DNA of 64,000 nucleotides from an uncultured Nocardioides sp. Lineage in GTDB: Bacteria > Actinomycetota > Actinomycetes > Propionibacteriales > Nocardioidaceae. The position numbers and the translations under genes are program-made. Shown here one piece after another: positions 51,734-60,239 of the stretch. The notes under the pieces are model-generated. The model did no database searches and was not told the DNA's origin. It saw only the letters and a program-made list of their open reading frames with translations. Within the stretch, counting starts at the first letter, position 1. Every line of letters starts with the position of its first letter. The stretch lies in contig NZ_CANLDB010000002.1 of assembly GCF_947489365.1 (NCBI RefSeq), forward strand, positions 682,001 through 746,000. The letters run 5' to 3'.

Positions 51734-52429
51734 GTGGCCGCCACCAGACTCCTGCTCCTCCGACACGGCCAGACGTCCAGCAACGTGTCCGGCTCGCTCG
51801 ACACCGCGATCCCGGGCGCGGACCTGACGCCCCTCGGCGTCCGGCAGGCCGAGGCGATCCCCGCGGCCCTCGCCGACGTACGGATCGACCGGTTGCACGT
51901 CTCCCGGCTGGTCCGCACCCATCAGACCGCGGCGCCCCTGGCGGCGGCCCGCGGGCTCGAGACCGTGGTGACCCCCGACCTCGAGGAGATCTCGGCGGGT
52001 GACTTCGAGATGCGCTCCGACGAAGAGGCCGTCACCGCCTGGCACCACACCCTCGTCGCGTGGTTCAAGGGCGACCTGGACGCGAAGGTGTCCGGCAGCG
52101 AGTCGGGCCACGAGTTCCTCGCCCGGTACGACGCCGCCGTCGCCGCGGTCATGGACGCCGCTCCCGACGGCTCCCACGTCGCGGTGGTGAGCCACGGCGC
52201 CGCCATCCGCCTGTGGACCCACCTGCGCGTGGACGAGGCCGACGACGACGCGATGCCGCCGCTCGAGGAGCGGATCGAGAACACCGGTCGCTTCGTCCTC
52301 GACCTCCCCGCGGGCGCGACCGCCGGCGAGCGGCGCTGGCGTCTCGTCGAGGCCCACCTCTCCCCCGCCGGCGGCGAGGCGGTCTCGGACCGCGACCACA
52401 CCCCCGACCCCACCGGCGACCTGGACTGA
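51734..52429 (+). CDS. Histidine phosphatase family protein
   Basis: The 231-residue protein starts at GTG with the catalytic motif LLLLRHGQTSSN, followed by SRLVRTHQTAAPLA, LEEISAGDFEMRSD and a second His in VVSHGAAIRLW. This is the phosphoglycerate-mutase-like phosphatase superfamily. Likely substrates are small phosphate esters. It is not the glycolytic mutase, which is encoded at 26043-26792. The following gene starts 2 bp after its stop. Confidence 0.88.
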   Translation: MAATRLLLLRHGQTSSNVSGSLDTAIPGADLTPLGVRQAEAIPAALADVRIDRLHVSRLVRTHQTAAPLAAARGLETVVTPDLEEISAGDFEMRSDEEAVTAWHHTLVAWFKGDLDAKVSGSESGHEFLARYDAAVAAVMDAAPDGSHVAVVSHGAAIRLWTHLRVDEADDDAMPPLEERIENTGRFVLDLPAGATAGERRWRLVEAHLSPAGGEAVSDRDHTPDPTGDLD

Positions 52430-52431
52430 GG

Positions 52432-53178
52432 GTGCGCGACGACCTGGGCGCCGAGGTCCCCGACGGCCCCGTCCGTCGGCTCGTCTCGCTGGTGCCGTCC
52501 CTGACCGAGGCCCTGGCCGACACCGGGCTCCTGGTCGGGGCGACCGACTGGTGCACCCGCCCGGAGGACCTCGACGACCGCGGCGTACGCCGGGTCCGTG
52601 GCACGAAGAATCCCGACCTCGCCGCGATCCGCGAGCTGGCCCCCGACCTCGTCGTGGCCAACAAGGAGGAGAACCGCGAGCTCGACGTCCGTCGCCTCCG
52701 CGACTCGGGCGTCGCGGTGTGGGTGACCGACATCGAGACCGTGCCGCAGTCCGTGGACGCGATGGCCCGACTGTTCACCGAGGCTCTCGGCCTCGACGAG
52801 CCGGACTGGCTCCTCGAGGCCCGGGGCCTCTGGTGCGGCGAGGTCCCGCCGGTACGCCGCCGCGTCGCCCTGCCGATCTGGCGCGACCCGTGGATGGTCG
52901 TCGGGTCCCGCACGTTCACCGGTGACCTGCTCGCCCGTGCCGGTCTGGAGAACGTCTTCGGCGACCACGCCGACCGCTACCCCGCGGTCGACCTCGCCGA
53001 GATCGACGGCGCCGGGGCGGACGTCGTCCTGCTGCCGGACGAGCCGTACGTCTTCATCGAGACCGACGGCCCGGAGGCCTTCACCCGCACCCCCACCGAG
53101 CTCGTCTCGGGGCGGCTGCTGACCTGGTACGGTCCCTCGCTCGTCGAGGCCGCCGACGTCCTGGGCCTGGGCGGATAG
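52432..53178 (+). CDS. Helical-backbone metal receptor (BtuF-like) without signal peptide
   Basis: The 248-residue protein resembles periplasmic cobalamin/siderophore-binding proteins: RRLVSLVPSLTEALADTGLL, TDWCTRP, GTKNPDLAAIRELAPDLVVA, FGDHADRYPAVDLAEI. It has no signal peptide or lipobox, so it may be cytoplasmic or a non-transport member. The GTG start is 2 bp after the phosphatase stop. Its proximity to the B12-dependent IcmF is suggestive but not evidence of cobalamin binding. The TAG stop lies within a palindrome. Confidence 0.75.
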   Translation: MRDDLGAEVPDGPVRRLVSLVPSLTEALADTGLLVGATDWCTRPEDLDDRGVRRVRGTKNPDLAAIRELAPDLVVANKEENRELDVRRLRDSGVAVWVTDIETVPQSVDAMARLFTEALGLDEPDWLLEARGLWCGEVPPVRRRVALPIWRDPWMVVGSRTFTGDLLARAGLENVFGDHADRYPAVDLAEIDGAGADVVLLPDEPYVFIETDGPEAFTRTPTELVSGRLLTWYGPSLVEAADVLGLGG

Positions 53179-53235
53179 TCCGTGACGGTTCGCACCCCTC
53201 GCCGGTCGACGAGGGGTGCGAGACGTCACGGACTA
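53176..53235. terminator. Bidirectional hairpin carrying the stop codons of both convergent genes (family B)
   Basis: TAGTCCGTGACG (53176-53187) and CGCACCCCTCG (53191-53201) pair with CGAGGGGTGCG (53210-53220) and CGTCACGGACTA (53224-53235), interrupted only by two 3-nt bulges. The first and last three bases are the TAG stops of the flanking genes. Confidence 0.85.
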
Positions 53236-53847
53236 CCCGGCTCGGCCGGGGAGGATGCGCGGGCCGCCGATCCTGGCGGGGTACGACACCGCGCCGCCGT
53301 CCACGCGGGCGTCGTCCGCGCGGCTGCGGTAGAAGCCGTCCTCGCGGACGCCGTTGCTGGTGAGGACGCCGAAGCGCACCCAGCCGGGGTCGCCGAGGCA
53401 GTCACGGTCGACGACGAAGCGGATGGTGTCCGCCGCGGGCGACCGGCCGAACCCGGCCTGGCAGACCTGCTCGCCGGACTCGACGTCGACCACCTCGGCG
53501 TACACGCCTCCGCCGGAGGTGGCGGTGCGGTCCACCCGGAACAGCCCGCTCCCGGGCGTCCGGAGCCACCAGACGGCGTTCGGCTCGATCCCGCGGCCGG
53601 TGTCGAGGTCGCGGACCTTCACCACCATGCGGACCCGTCCCAGCGAGTGGTTGAGCCTCGCCCAGACGATGTCGGCGGCCGACTCCCCCGAGGCACCCTC
53701 CGGCACCGGCCGGTCGTCGGCGTCGACGACGTCACCGGTCGCGTCGGTGACGACGGACTCCTCGGCCTGCGCAGGCCCGGCGAGGACCCCCAGGAGGAGA
53801 GCAGCGGCGGCGGGAACCGCCAGGACCGACCCGAGACGTGACCTCAT
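53233..53847 (-). CDS. Secreted protein, 204 aa
   Basis: A signal peptide (VLAVPAAAALLLGVLAGPAQA) with an AQA cleavage site leads to an exported domain beginning near residue 27 with VVTDATGDVVDADDRPVPEG. The DATGD and following AADIVWARLNHSLGRVRMVV pattern is reminiscent of the DPRGD...RADL blocks of the secreted pair at 34215-35665, so a loosely related fold is possible. Two Cys (GEQVCQAG, DRDCLGD) may form a disulfide. Start chosen at the Met preceding the signal peptide. Confidence 0.75.
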   Translation of the reverse strand: MRSRLGSVLAVPAAAALLLGVLAGPAQAEESVVTDATGDVVDADDRPVPEGASGESAADIVWARLNHSLGRVRMVVKVRDLDTGRGIEPNAVWWLRTPGSGLFRVDRTATSGGGVYAEVVDVESGEQVCQAGFGRSPAADTIRFVVDRDCLGDPGWVRFGVLTSNGVREDGFYRSRADDARVDGGAVSYPARIGGPRILPGRAG

Positions 53848-53959
53848 GACATGACCCCCGTGGTGTGTGGTGCGGCAGGAACGTCCCGGATCCTGTCCCG
53901 CCTCGACGGGAGAGTCCACCACCGCCACGACCGGACCCGTGGCGGGCCGGGGTCAGGGG

Positions 53960-54574
53960 TCAGCGGGCGGCGGACACCTGGCGCGGGGCGTCGTCGCGGG
54001 CCAGCAGGTACGCCGCGAGCGCGCCGCCGATCGCCCCGAACAGGTGGCCCTGCCAGGAGATGCCGGGCTGGCCGGGCAGGACGCCCCACAGGGCGCTGCC
54101 GTAGACGAGCAGCACGAGGACGCCGAGCGCGATCTGGCCGGGGCGGCGGGAGAAGACGCCGCGCACGATGAGGTAGACCAGCCACCCGAAGACGAGGCTC
54201 GAGGCGCCGAGGTGGAGCGTGCCGAGGCCACCGAGGAGCCACGTCCCGATGCCGGCGACGATCCAGACGATCGCGGTCACGGCCAGCCATCGCCCGACGC
54301 CGGACAGCAGGATGAGGAAGCCGAGCACCAGCAGCGGCAGCGTGTTGGCGACCAGGTGGCCGAAGCCGCCGTGCAGCAGCGGCGCGAAGACGACGCCCGT
54401 GAGGCCCTGGCCGGTGTCGAGCGGGCGGATGCCGTAGCCGTCGAGACGGGTGCGGAACAGGACCTGGTCGAGGAGCTCGAGCACCCACAGCAGCGCGACG
54501 AACCCGCCCGACCAGACCAGCGCGGTCAGCCACGTGCTCCGCTCGGGGGTGCGCATCGGGGTGCGGTTCGCCAT
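53960..54574 (-). CDS. Rhomboid-family intramembrane serine protease
   Basis: The 204-residue protein has about six membrane helices. The active-site Ser lies in LGASSLVFGW and the partner His in WQGHLFGAIGGALAAY. HGGFGHLVANTLPLL is the conserved helix-2 region. It cleaves membrane proteins within the bilayer; no substrate is known. The ATG of MANRTPMRT is chosen over an upstream ATG, since family N-termini begin near here. Confidence 0.87.
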   Translation of the reverse strand: MANRTPMRTPERSTWLTALVWSGGFVALLWVLELLDQVLFRTRLDGYGIRPLDTGQGLTGVVFAPLLHGGFGHLVANTLPLLVLGFLILLSGVGRWLAVTAIVWIVAGIGTWLLGGLGTLHLGASSLVFGWLVYLIVRGVFSRRPGQIALGVLVLLVYGSALWGVLPGQPGISWQGHLFGAIGGALAAYLLARDDAPRQVSAAR

Positions 54575-54608
54575 GTCACCAGGATGCCAGGGCGACCCCA
54601 TCACCGGC

Positions 54609-55376
54609 TCAGCCGAAGCGGGGCTTCTCCTTCGCCAGGAACGCCCGGACGCCCTCGGCGAAGTCGGGGCCGCCGTACACCTCGGCGAGGCGGCGGTCGT
54701 CGTCCGCCGGCGGGTGCTCGATGCCGTCGGCGCGGGCCAGCAGCTGGGCCTTGGTCGCGCGCAGGGTGACCCCCGAGGCCCGGAGGACCCCGGCGACCAG
54801 CTCGTCGACCGTGCCCGTCAGGTCCTCGGCCGGTACGACGTCCAGCACCGCGCCGACCGCGTGTGCGCGGTCGGCGTCGACGAGGCGGGAGGCGAGCAGC
54901 ATCTCGCGGGTCATCGACTCCCCGAAGACCGCGACGCAGCGCTAGAGGACGGCGGCGGGCAGGAGGTTCCCGAGGGTCCGCGCGATGGGGTAGCCGAACC
55001 GCGCCCCCTCGGCAGCGACGCGGAGGTCGCAGTGGGTGGCGATCGCCAGGCCGCCGCCGACGCAGACCCCCTCGATCGCCGCGACCGTGACCTGCGGCAG
55101 CTCGGCCAGGCCGCGCAGCAGCGCCCGGATGCCGGCCTCGTGGGCGAGTGGGTCGGCGTCCTCGGCGGCGAAGTCGGCGATCTCGTTGCCGGCGGCGAAC
55201 GCCCGACCGCCCGCGCCGCGCAGGACCAGGACCTTCGCGGAGGTGTCCTCGCGCAGGGAGGCGACGAGGTCGGCCATCTCGCCGTACATCGCCTTCGTGA
55301 TGGCGTTGTGCCGCGCGGGCCGGTCGAGGACGACGCGCACCACCGCGCCGTCGCGGGTGACCTGCAGGTCGCTCAC
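54609..55376 (-). pseudogene. Enoyl-CoA hydratase/isomerase interrupted by an amber codon
   Basis: A full-length crotonase reading frame of about 255 codons from a GTG start (VSDLQVTRDGAVVRVVLDRP). It contains AAGNEIADF and EGVCVGGGLAIATHCDLRVA and a normal C-terminus (EGVRAFLAKEKPRFG), but it is interrupted in the same frame by TAG at 54942-54944, after NLLPAAVL. No frameshift is needed to join the halves. The stop removes the last 110 residues, including the trimerisation helices. It is a recent nonsense mutation or a sequencing error; a single base change from TCG, TGG, AAG or CAG would explain it. Confidence 0.85.
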
Positions 55377-55394
55377 CGTCGTGCCTCTCTTGCG

Positions 55395-55491
55395 GGGTCT
55401 CGTGGCTCGGCCGTGACCGGCCTCGCACCTCGACCTCCGAGGGTGTCGGAGGTCGAGGTGCGACGAGCCCCGGCGAGGAGCCACGAGACCC
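55395..55491. repeat. Complete palindromic repeat (family A)
   Basis: Outer arms GGGTCTCGTGGCTC (55395-55408) and GAGCCACGAGACCC (55478-55491), and inner arms CGCACCTCGACCTCCGA (55424-55440) and TCGGAGGTCGAGGTGCG (55446-55462), all perfect. This is the intact form of the element found partly at 7424, 15607, 29658 and 51575. Confidence 0.85.
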
Positions 55492-55521
55492 GGTGACCAC
55501 TCGCGGCGACGTCCGGGTCGC

Positions 55522-56139
55522 TCACCGCCGTACCTCCCAACGCCCGAGCAGGGTGCCGTCGTGCTCGAGCAGCAGCGTCGGCGACAGCGCGAGGTCGACG
55601 TCGGTGCCGGCGGTGATGCGGCCGGCGTCCCCACCGAGCAGGCGCGGCACGGTGGTGAGGCACAGCTCGTCGACGACGCCGGCGGCCAGGAGGGTGGCGA
55701 GGACGCTGGGGCCGCCCTCGACCATGACCGAGCGCCACCCGCGGTCGGCGAGCTCGGCACGCAGGGCGGCGGGGTCGTCCATCGACCGTAGGACGACCGA
55801 GCCCTCCGGCGCATCCGCGAGGGACGGCGGGGCCTCGTCGCCGCGGGTGAGGCAGACGATCGGCACGTCGGCGGCGCCGTACTCCTCGGCGCGCACCGTC
55901 CCCGCGCCCACCACGACGGCGTCGGCGTGGGCGCGCATCGCGGCGAAGACCCGCCCGTCGGCGTCATTGTTGATGGAGCCGGACAGGCCGTCGGGGCCGG
56001 TGCCGGCGCCGTCGGTGGTCGACACCATCGAGGCCCGCCACCAGTCCGGCCGCGGCGGGGCGTAGAGCCGCGCGAGCGCGTCGTCGTCCACCGCGTCACG
56101 ATCGACGGTGGGGTCGTCAGGCCCGATCAGGATCCTCAT
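55522..56139 (-). CDS. RibD C-terminal-like (dihydrofolate-reductase-fold) reductase
   Basis: The 205-residue protein has the RibD reductase-domain pattern: MVSTTDGAGTGPDGLSGSIN, AMRAHADAVVVGAGTVRAEE, VMVEGGPSVLATLLAAGVVD and DELCLTTVPRLLGG. Stand-alone proteins of this type are common in actinobacteria and are called pyrimidine reductase family proteins. Their substrate is usually unproven. It overlaps the upstream gene by 4 bp, in an operon with folP and gpgS, which suggests but does not show a pteridine or flavin link. Confidence 0.85.
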   Translation of the reverse strand: MRILIGPDDPTVDRDAVDDDALARLYAPPRPDWWRASMVSTTDGAGTGPDGLSGSINNDADGRVFAAMRAHADAVVVGAGTVRAEEYGAADVPIVCLTRGDEAPPSLADAPEGSVVLRSMDDPAALRAELADRGWRSVMVEGGPSVLATLLAAGVVDELCLTTVPRLLGGDAGRITAGTDVDLALSPTLLLEHDGTLLGRWEVRR

Positions 56140-56696
56140 GCGACCTCCCTGGTCACGGTCCACCGCGTCACCCAGTAGGCGACCCCGAACGGGTCGTCGG
56201 CGTACGTCGTCTCCGCGGCCACGGAGCGGCCCTCGAACAGCGAGCCCATCACGGACAGCGCGGGGACCCCGGCCGCCAGCAGCTCGGCGCCCAGGTCGGC
56301 GTCGAGCGCCGCGAGCGCCGCGGCGTCGCCGGACGCGAGCGCCCGCCCGATGCCCTCGTCGTACGCCGCGGCGCGCTCGTCGAGGTGCCCGGGCGCCTTC
56401 TCCCCGCGGCGGGCCGAGCCGTCGGCGACGACGAGCAGGGCGTCGAGGTGGTCGAGCGACGGGACGTCGGGCAGCCGGACGGCGTCCACCGGTCCGGTGT
56501 GGGTGGTCGACAGCAGGTGGCGGCCCACTCGCAGCGCGAGGTCGTCGGCGCCGAGGACGACCACCGGCGCCTGCTCGGCGGCCAGCCACCGGCAGGCGTC
56601 GAGCGCGGCGGCGCGCGCCTCGGCGAGGGGGTCCTCCAGGCCCGCGAGCTCCGGCAGCAGCCCGGGCGGCGACGGGACGACGACCACGCGCGTCAC
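56136..56696 (-). CDS. Class III extradiol dioxygenase-like protein
   Basis: The 186-residue protein begins VTRVVVVPSPPGLLPELAGL and has VVVLGADDLALRVGRHLL, DALLVVADGSARRGEKAPGH and DERAAAYDEGI. This is the pattern of an actinobacterial family related to LigB-type extradiol dioxygenases and Memo-like proteins, but short and without an obvious metal-binding His pair at the N-terminus. Activity is unproven. It overlaps folP (GTGA) and the RibD-like gene (ATGA), so it is part of a coupled operon. Confidence 0.65.
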   Translation of the reverse strand: MTRVVVVPSPPGLLPELAGLEDPLAEARAAALDACRWLAAEQAPVVVLGADDLALRVGRHLLSTTHTGPVDAVRLPDVPSLDHLDALLVVADGSARRGEKAPGHLDERAAAYDEGIGRALASGDAAALAALDADLGAELLAAGVPALSVMGSLFEGRSVAAETTYADDPFGVAYWVTRWTVTREVA

Positions 56697-57556
56697 GCGA
56701 TCCCCCGGATCGCGCGCGCGGGCGGACGACGTCCGGCGATGGAGGCGACCATGTCCAGCGTCTGCCGGGTCGGGACGACCTCGTGGACGCGGTAGATCCG
56801 CGCGCCGGCCATCGCGGAGACCGCGGTGGCGGCGAGTGTCCCGGTGAGCCGGTCCTCGAGCGGGACGCCGAGGGTCTCGCCGACGAAGTCCTTGTTCGAC
56901 AGCGACACCAGCACCGGGAAGCCGGTCGCCACCATCTCGCCGAGGCGGCGGGTGACCTCGAGGGAGTGGAAGGTGTTCTTGCCGAAGTCGTGCGCGGGGT
57001 CGATGACCACCGACTCGCGGGCGACGCCGGCGACGAGGGCGCGGTCGGCGTACCCCAGGGTCGCGCGGAGCACGTCGGCCATCACGTCGTCGTAGGCGAT
57101 CCGGTGCGGCCTCGTGCGGGGCGTGACGCCGCCGGTGTGGGTGCAGACGATCGCGACGTCGTGCTTCGCGGCGACGTCGACCAGGCCGGGGTCGGCGCCG
57201 CCCCAGGCGTCGTTGAGCACGTCCGCGCCGGCCTCGCAGACCGCCGCGCCCACGTCGGCGCGCCAGGTGTCGACGGAGATGACGAGGTGCGGGTACGCCG
57301 CCCGCACCCGCTCGACGAAGGAGACGACGCGGCGACGCTCCTCCACGGAGTCGACCTCGACGCCCGGCGCGGCCTTCACCCCACCGATGTCGACGATCTC
57401 GGCGCCCTCGTCGACGACCTGCGCGACCCGGTCGAAGGCGCGGTCCTCGGCCCAGGTGGCGCCGCGGTCGTAGAAGGAGTCGGGCGTGCGGTTGACGATG
57501 GCCATCACCAGCGTCGCGTCGTCGTCGAAGCGGTGGCGGCCGAGCCGCAGCGTCAC
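56693..57556 (-). CDS. folP: Dihydropteroate synthase-like protein (FolP2 type)
   Basis: The 287-residue protein has MAIVNRTPDSFYDRG, GAEIVDIGGVKAAPG, SVDTWRADVGAA, DPAHDFGKNTFHSLEVTRRL and LSNKDFVGET. These match dihydropteroate synthase, but Arg-rich signature positions differ: SFYDRG and DIGG replace SFSDGG and DIGG-x-S-T-R-P. That pattern is seen in FolP2 of mycobacteria, which lacks clear DHPS activity. The genomic partner gpgS immediately upstream supports FolP2 rather than housekeeping FolP1. GTG start overlaps the gpgS stop. Confidence 0.85.
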   Translation of the reverse strand: MTLRLGRHRFDDDATLVMAIVNRTPDSFYDRGATWAEDRAFDRVAQVVDEGAEIVDIGGVKAAPGVEVDSVEERRRVVSFVERVRAAYPHLVISVDTWRADVGAAVCEAGADVLNDAWGGADPGLVDVAAKHDVAIVCTHTGGVTPRTRPHRIAYDDVMADVLRATLGYADRALVAGVARESVVIDPAHDFGKNTFHSLEVTRRLGEMVATGFPVLVSLSNKDFVGETLGVPLEDRLTGTLAATAVSAMAGARIYRVHEVVPTRQTLDMVASIAGRRPPARAIRGIA

Positions 57557-58503
57557 GAGGCGCGCTCCTCGGCAGCCACGCCCGCGGCGGGCGGGCGCTC
57601 GTCGAGCAGCACGAGGCGCTCCCTGGACTCCGGCGCACCGGCGTCGTCGCGGCCGAACTGCCGCAGCACGACCTCCGACGGGATCGAGGGGTGGGGCCCG
57701 CGGGGGTAGCGGGCGTGCACCGCCGCCATCACCTGCGTGGCCATCGCGCCGAGGTCCGCGAGCGGCTGGTGGGCGTGCGCCCGCAGCCCGAGGTCGACCT
57801 GGGCGACGGCGTCGATCCCCGCGACCCGCACGGTGTCGAGCAGGACGGCGACCTCGACGCCGTACCCCGTGGGCAGCGGCAGCGACGCGAGGTGGTCGGT
57901 GCGCACGGCCCACTCCCCCGCCAGCGGCTGGACGACGCCCGCCAGCTCGGGGGCGTGCAGAGCGAGCAGCGGGCGGGCGACGAGCTCGGTGACCCGGCCG
58001 CCCTCGGCGGGGCCGCCGGCGGCGGTGGGGTCGGTGAGCGGCCGGTCGTAGAAGCCCTTCACCAGCCGGACGCCGTCGTCGGTCAGCAGGGGCCCGAGCA
58101 GGCCGGGCACGAGACCGGGCTCCCAGGCGGTGAGGTCGGCGTCGACCATGACGACCAGGTCGCCGGTGGTGACGAGCTGCGACTTCCAGATGGCCTCGCC
58201 CTTGCCGGGCCGGCCGCCGAGGTCGGGCCGGATCGCCCGGGCCGCGTGGACGACGGCCCCCGCGGCCGCCGCGACCGCGGCGGTGTCGTCGGTCGAGTCG
58301 GAGTCGATCACCACCACCTCGTCGACCAGGCCGACCGCTTCGACCCACCGCTCCCGCAGCGTCCGGACGACGTCACCGACGGTCGCGGCCTCGTCCCTCG
58401 CGGGGACGACGACGCTGACGCGCCGTCCGCCCTTCGCGGCGACGAGGGACTCCGGTGGATAGTCCGCCCACTTGTGGGTACGCCTCGCGAACCACGTGGT
58501 CAT
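57553..58503 (-). CDS. gpgS: Glucosyl-3-phosphoglycerate synthase
   Basis: The 316-residue GT81-family protein makes glucosyl-3-phosphoglycerate, the first step toward methylglucose lipopolysaccharides or glucosylglycerate. SVVVPARDEAATVGDVVRTL, VIDSDSTDDTAAVAA, GKGEAIWKS and VMVDADLTAWEP (DxD) are conserved. It is the first gene of an operon with folP2-like, dioxygenase-like and RibD-like genes, each overlapping by 4 bp. The gpgS-folP2 link is conserved in mycobacteria. Confidence 0.92.
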   Translation of the reverse strand: MTTWFARRTHKWADYPPESLVAAKGGRRVSVVVPARDEAATVGDVVRTLRERWVEAVGLVDEVVVIDSDSTDDTAAVAAAAGAVVHAARAIRPDLGGRPGKGEAIWKSQLVTTGDLVVMVDADLTAWEPGLVPGLLGPLLTDDGVRLVKGFYDRPLTDPTAAGGPAEGGRVTELVARPLLALHAPELAGVVQPLAGEWAVRTDHLASLPLPTGYGVEVAVLLDTVRVAGIDAVAQVDLGLRAHAHQPLADLGAMATQVMAAVHARYPRGPHPSIPSEVVLRQFGRDDAGAPESRERLVLLDERPPAAGVAAEERAS

Positions 58504-58514
58504 GGGGCGGAAGT

Positions 58515-60035
58515 CTAGTTCGCGACCTTCACGTGCTCGTCGTCGTGCCCGGAGGCGGCCGTCCCGGACGCCGGACCGCGCTCCGGCCCGGCGGCCACCG
58601 GCCGCTTCACGAAGGGCACGGCGAGGACCAGCACCAGCGCGATGCAGCCGGCGACGACGAAGGCGCTCGAGACGCCGTCCGCGATGCCCTCGGGCGAGTC
58701 CACGCCGCCGGGGCTGCGGGTCGCGACGACGGTCATCACGGTGACGAACAGCGCGGTGCCGGCGGCGCCGGCCACCTGCTGCAGCGTGCTCAGGACGGCG
58801 CTGCCGTGGGAGTACAGGTGCGAGGGCACCGAGCCCAGGGCGACGGTCATCAGCGGCGTCATGAGGGTCGCGATGCCGACGCTCAGCATTACGAACACGG
58901 CCGCGAGGGTCACGAAGGTGGTGTCGACCGAGACGGTGCTCATCAGCCACAGCGCCGCGGTGACCAGGAGCGCGCCGGGCAGCAGCAGCACGCGGGGGCC
59001 GCGGGCGTCGTAGATGCGACCGACGACCGGTCCGAGCGCGCCCATCAGCAGGCCGCCGGGCAGGGTCAGCAGGCCGGTGGTCAGCGGGTCGAGGCCGAGG
59101 CCCTGCTGCGCGAAGTACGGCACCAGGATGAAGGTGCCGAGCATCGTCAGCATCGCGATGAGCGAGGCGGACAGTGCGATCGCGAAGCCCGGGGCGGCGA
59201 AGACGCGGAGGTCGAGCAGGGCGCGGTCCTCGCGCTGGAGCCGGAACTGGCGCAGCACGAAGAGGACCAGCGAGACGACGCCGACGACGAACGGCAGCCA
59301 GATGGGGACGGCGTGGCCGCCCTCGGCGGACTCACCGATGCTGGAGAGCCCGTAGACCAGGGCACCGAACCCGAGCACCGCCAGCGGCACGGACGGCAGG
59401 TCGATGCGGGTGGCCTTGGACTCGGCCACCGGGACGACGTACCGGGCGCCGAGGGCGGTCACGACCAGCGCGATCGGCAGCATGACGCCGAAGATCCAGC
59501 GCCAGCCGAGCGTGTCGAGCACGAGGCCGGACAGCGTGGGACCGAGTGCGGGCGCGACGGCGATGACGACGGTGATGTTGCCCATCATCTGGCCGCGGCG
59601 GGCGACGGGGACGACCTCCATCACGGTGGTCATCAGCAGCGGCACCATGATCGCGGTGCCGGAGGCCTGCACGATGCGGGCGAGCAGGAGCACCCAGAAG
59701 ACGGGCGCGAGGGCGGCGAGCAGCGTGCCGGTCGCGAAGAGCCCCATCGCGATGAGGAACAGCGTCCGGGTCGGCACCCGCTGGATCAGGAACCCCGTCA
59801 GCGGGATGACCGACCCCATGGTCAGCAGGAACGCCGTGGTCAGCCACTGCCCGGTCGCCGCACCGACGCCGAACGACGTCTGCAGCACCGGCAGGGCCAC
59901 ACTCATGGTGGTCTCGTTGAGGATCACCACGAAGGTGCCGACCAGCAGGCTGGCCAGGAGCAGCACCTGCTCGCGGGTCAGCTTCGGCGGCTGGGCGGTC
60001 GTGCCGCTCGTGGCGGTCGTGGTCGGCGCAGACAT
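58515..60035 (-). CDS. DHA2-family MFS drug exporter
   Basis: The 506-residue protein has about 14 membrane helices. ETTMSVALPVLQTSFGVGAA and GQWLTTAFLLTMGSVIPLTG match helix 1-2 of the EmrB/QacA (DHA2) group, with VPTRTLFLIAMGLFATGTLL and RIVQASGTAIMVPLLMTTVM. Proton-driven export of drugs or lipophilic compounds is expected. The start at MSAPTTT is chosen because residues further upstream are not conserved-looking. Confidence 0.9.
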   Translation of the reverse strand: MSAPTTTATSGTTAQPPKLTREQVLLLASLLVGTFVVILNETTMSVALPVLQTSFGVGAATGQWLTTAFLLTMGSVIPLTGFLIQRVPTRTLFLIAMGLFATGTLLAALAPVFWVLLLARIVQASGTAIMVPLLMTTVMEVVPVARRGQMMGNITVVIAVAPALGPTLSGLVLDTLGWRWIFGVMLPIALVVTALGARYVVPVAESKATRIDLPSVPLAVLGFGALVYGLSSIGESAEGGHAVPIWLPFVVGVVSLVLFVLRQFRLQREDRALLDLRVFAAPGFAIALSASLIAMLTMLGTFILVPYFAQQGLGLDPLTTGLLTLPGGLLMGALGPVVGRIYDARGPRVLLLPGALLVTAALWLMSTVSVDTTFVTLAAVFVMLSVGIATLMTPLMTVALGSVPSHLYSHGSAVLSTLQQVAGAAGTALFVTVMTVVATRSPGGVDSPEGIADGVSSAFVVAGCIALVLVLAVPFVKRPVAAGPERGPASGTAASGHDDEHVKVAN

Positions 60036-60239
60036 CAGCGCGGTCCTTCCGGGGACGGAGCAGGCGGGTGGGCCGGCGGGGCGGGGCAGTCGGTCCACGG
60101 GTGGTGACCGACGCACGGGGCCCAACTCATCGCCGTACCGACGCTATTCCGCGGGCCGTCCCCGCTCCACCGGGTTTCCGCCGGGGGCCAGTCTGGGCGT
60201 TCGCTATCCCTGGGGGCCGCGACCCACCACAATCAACAC

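Noticed and set aside
54942..54944. TAG as a pyrrolysine codon
   Set aside because: The gene is an ordinary crotonase with no methylamine connection, and no pyrrolysine machinery is seen; a mutation or sequencing error is simpler.
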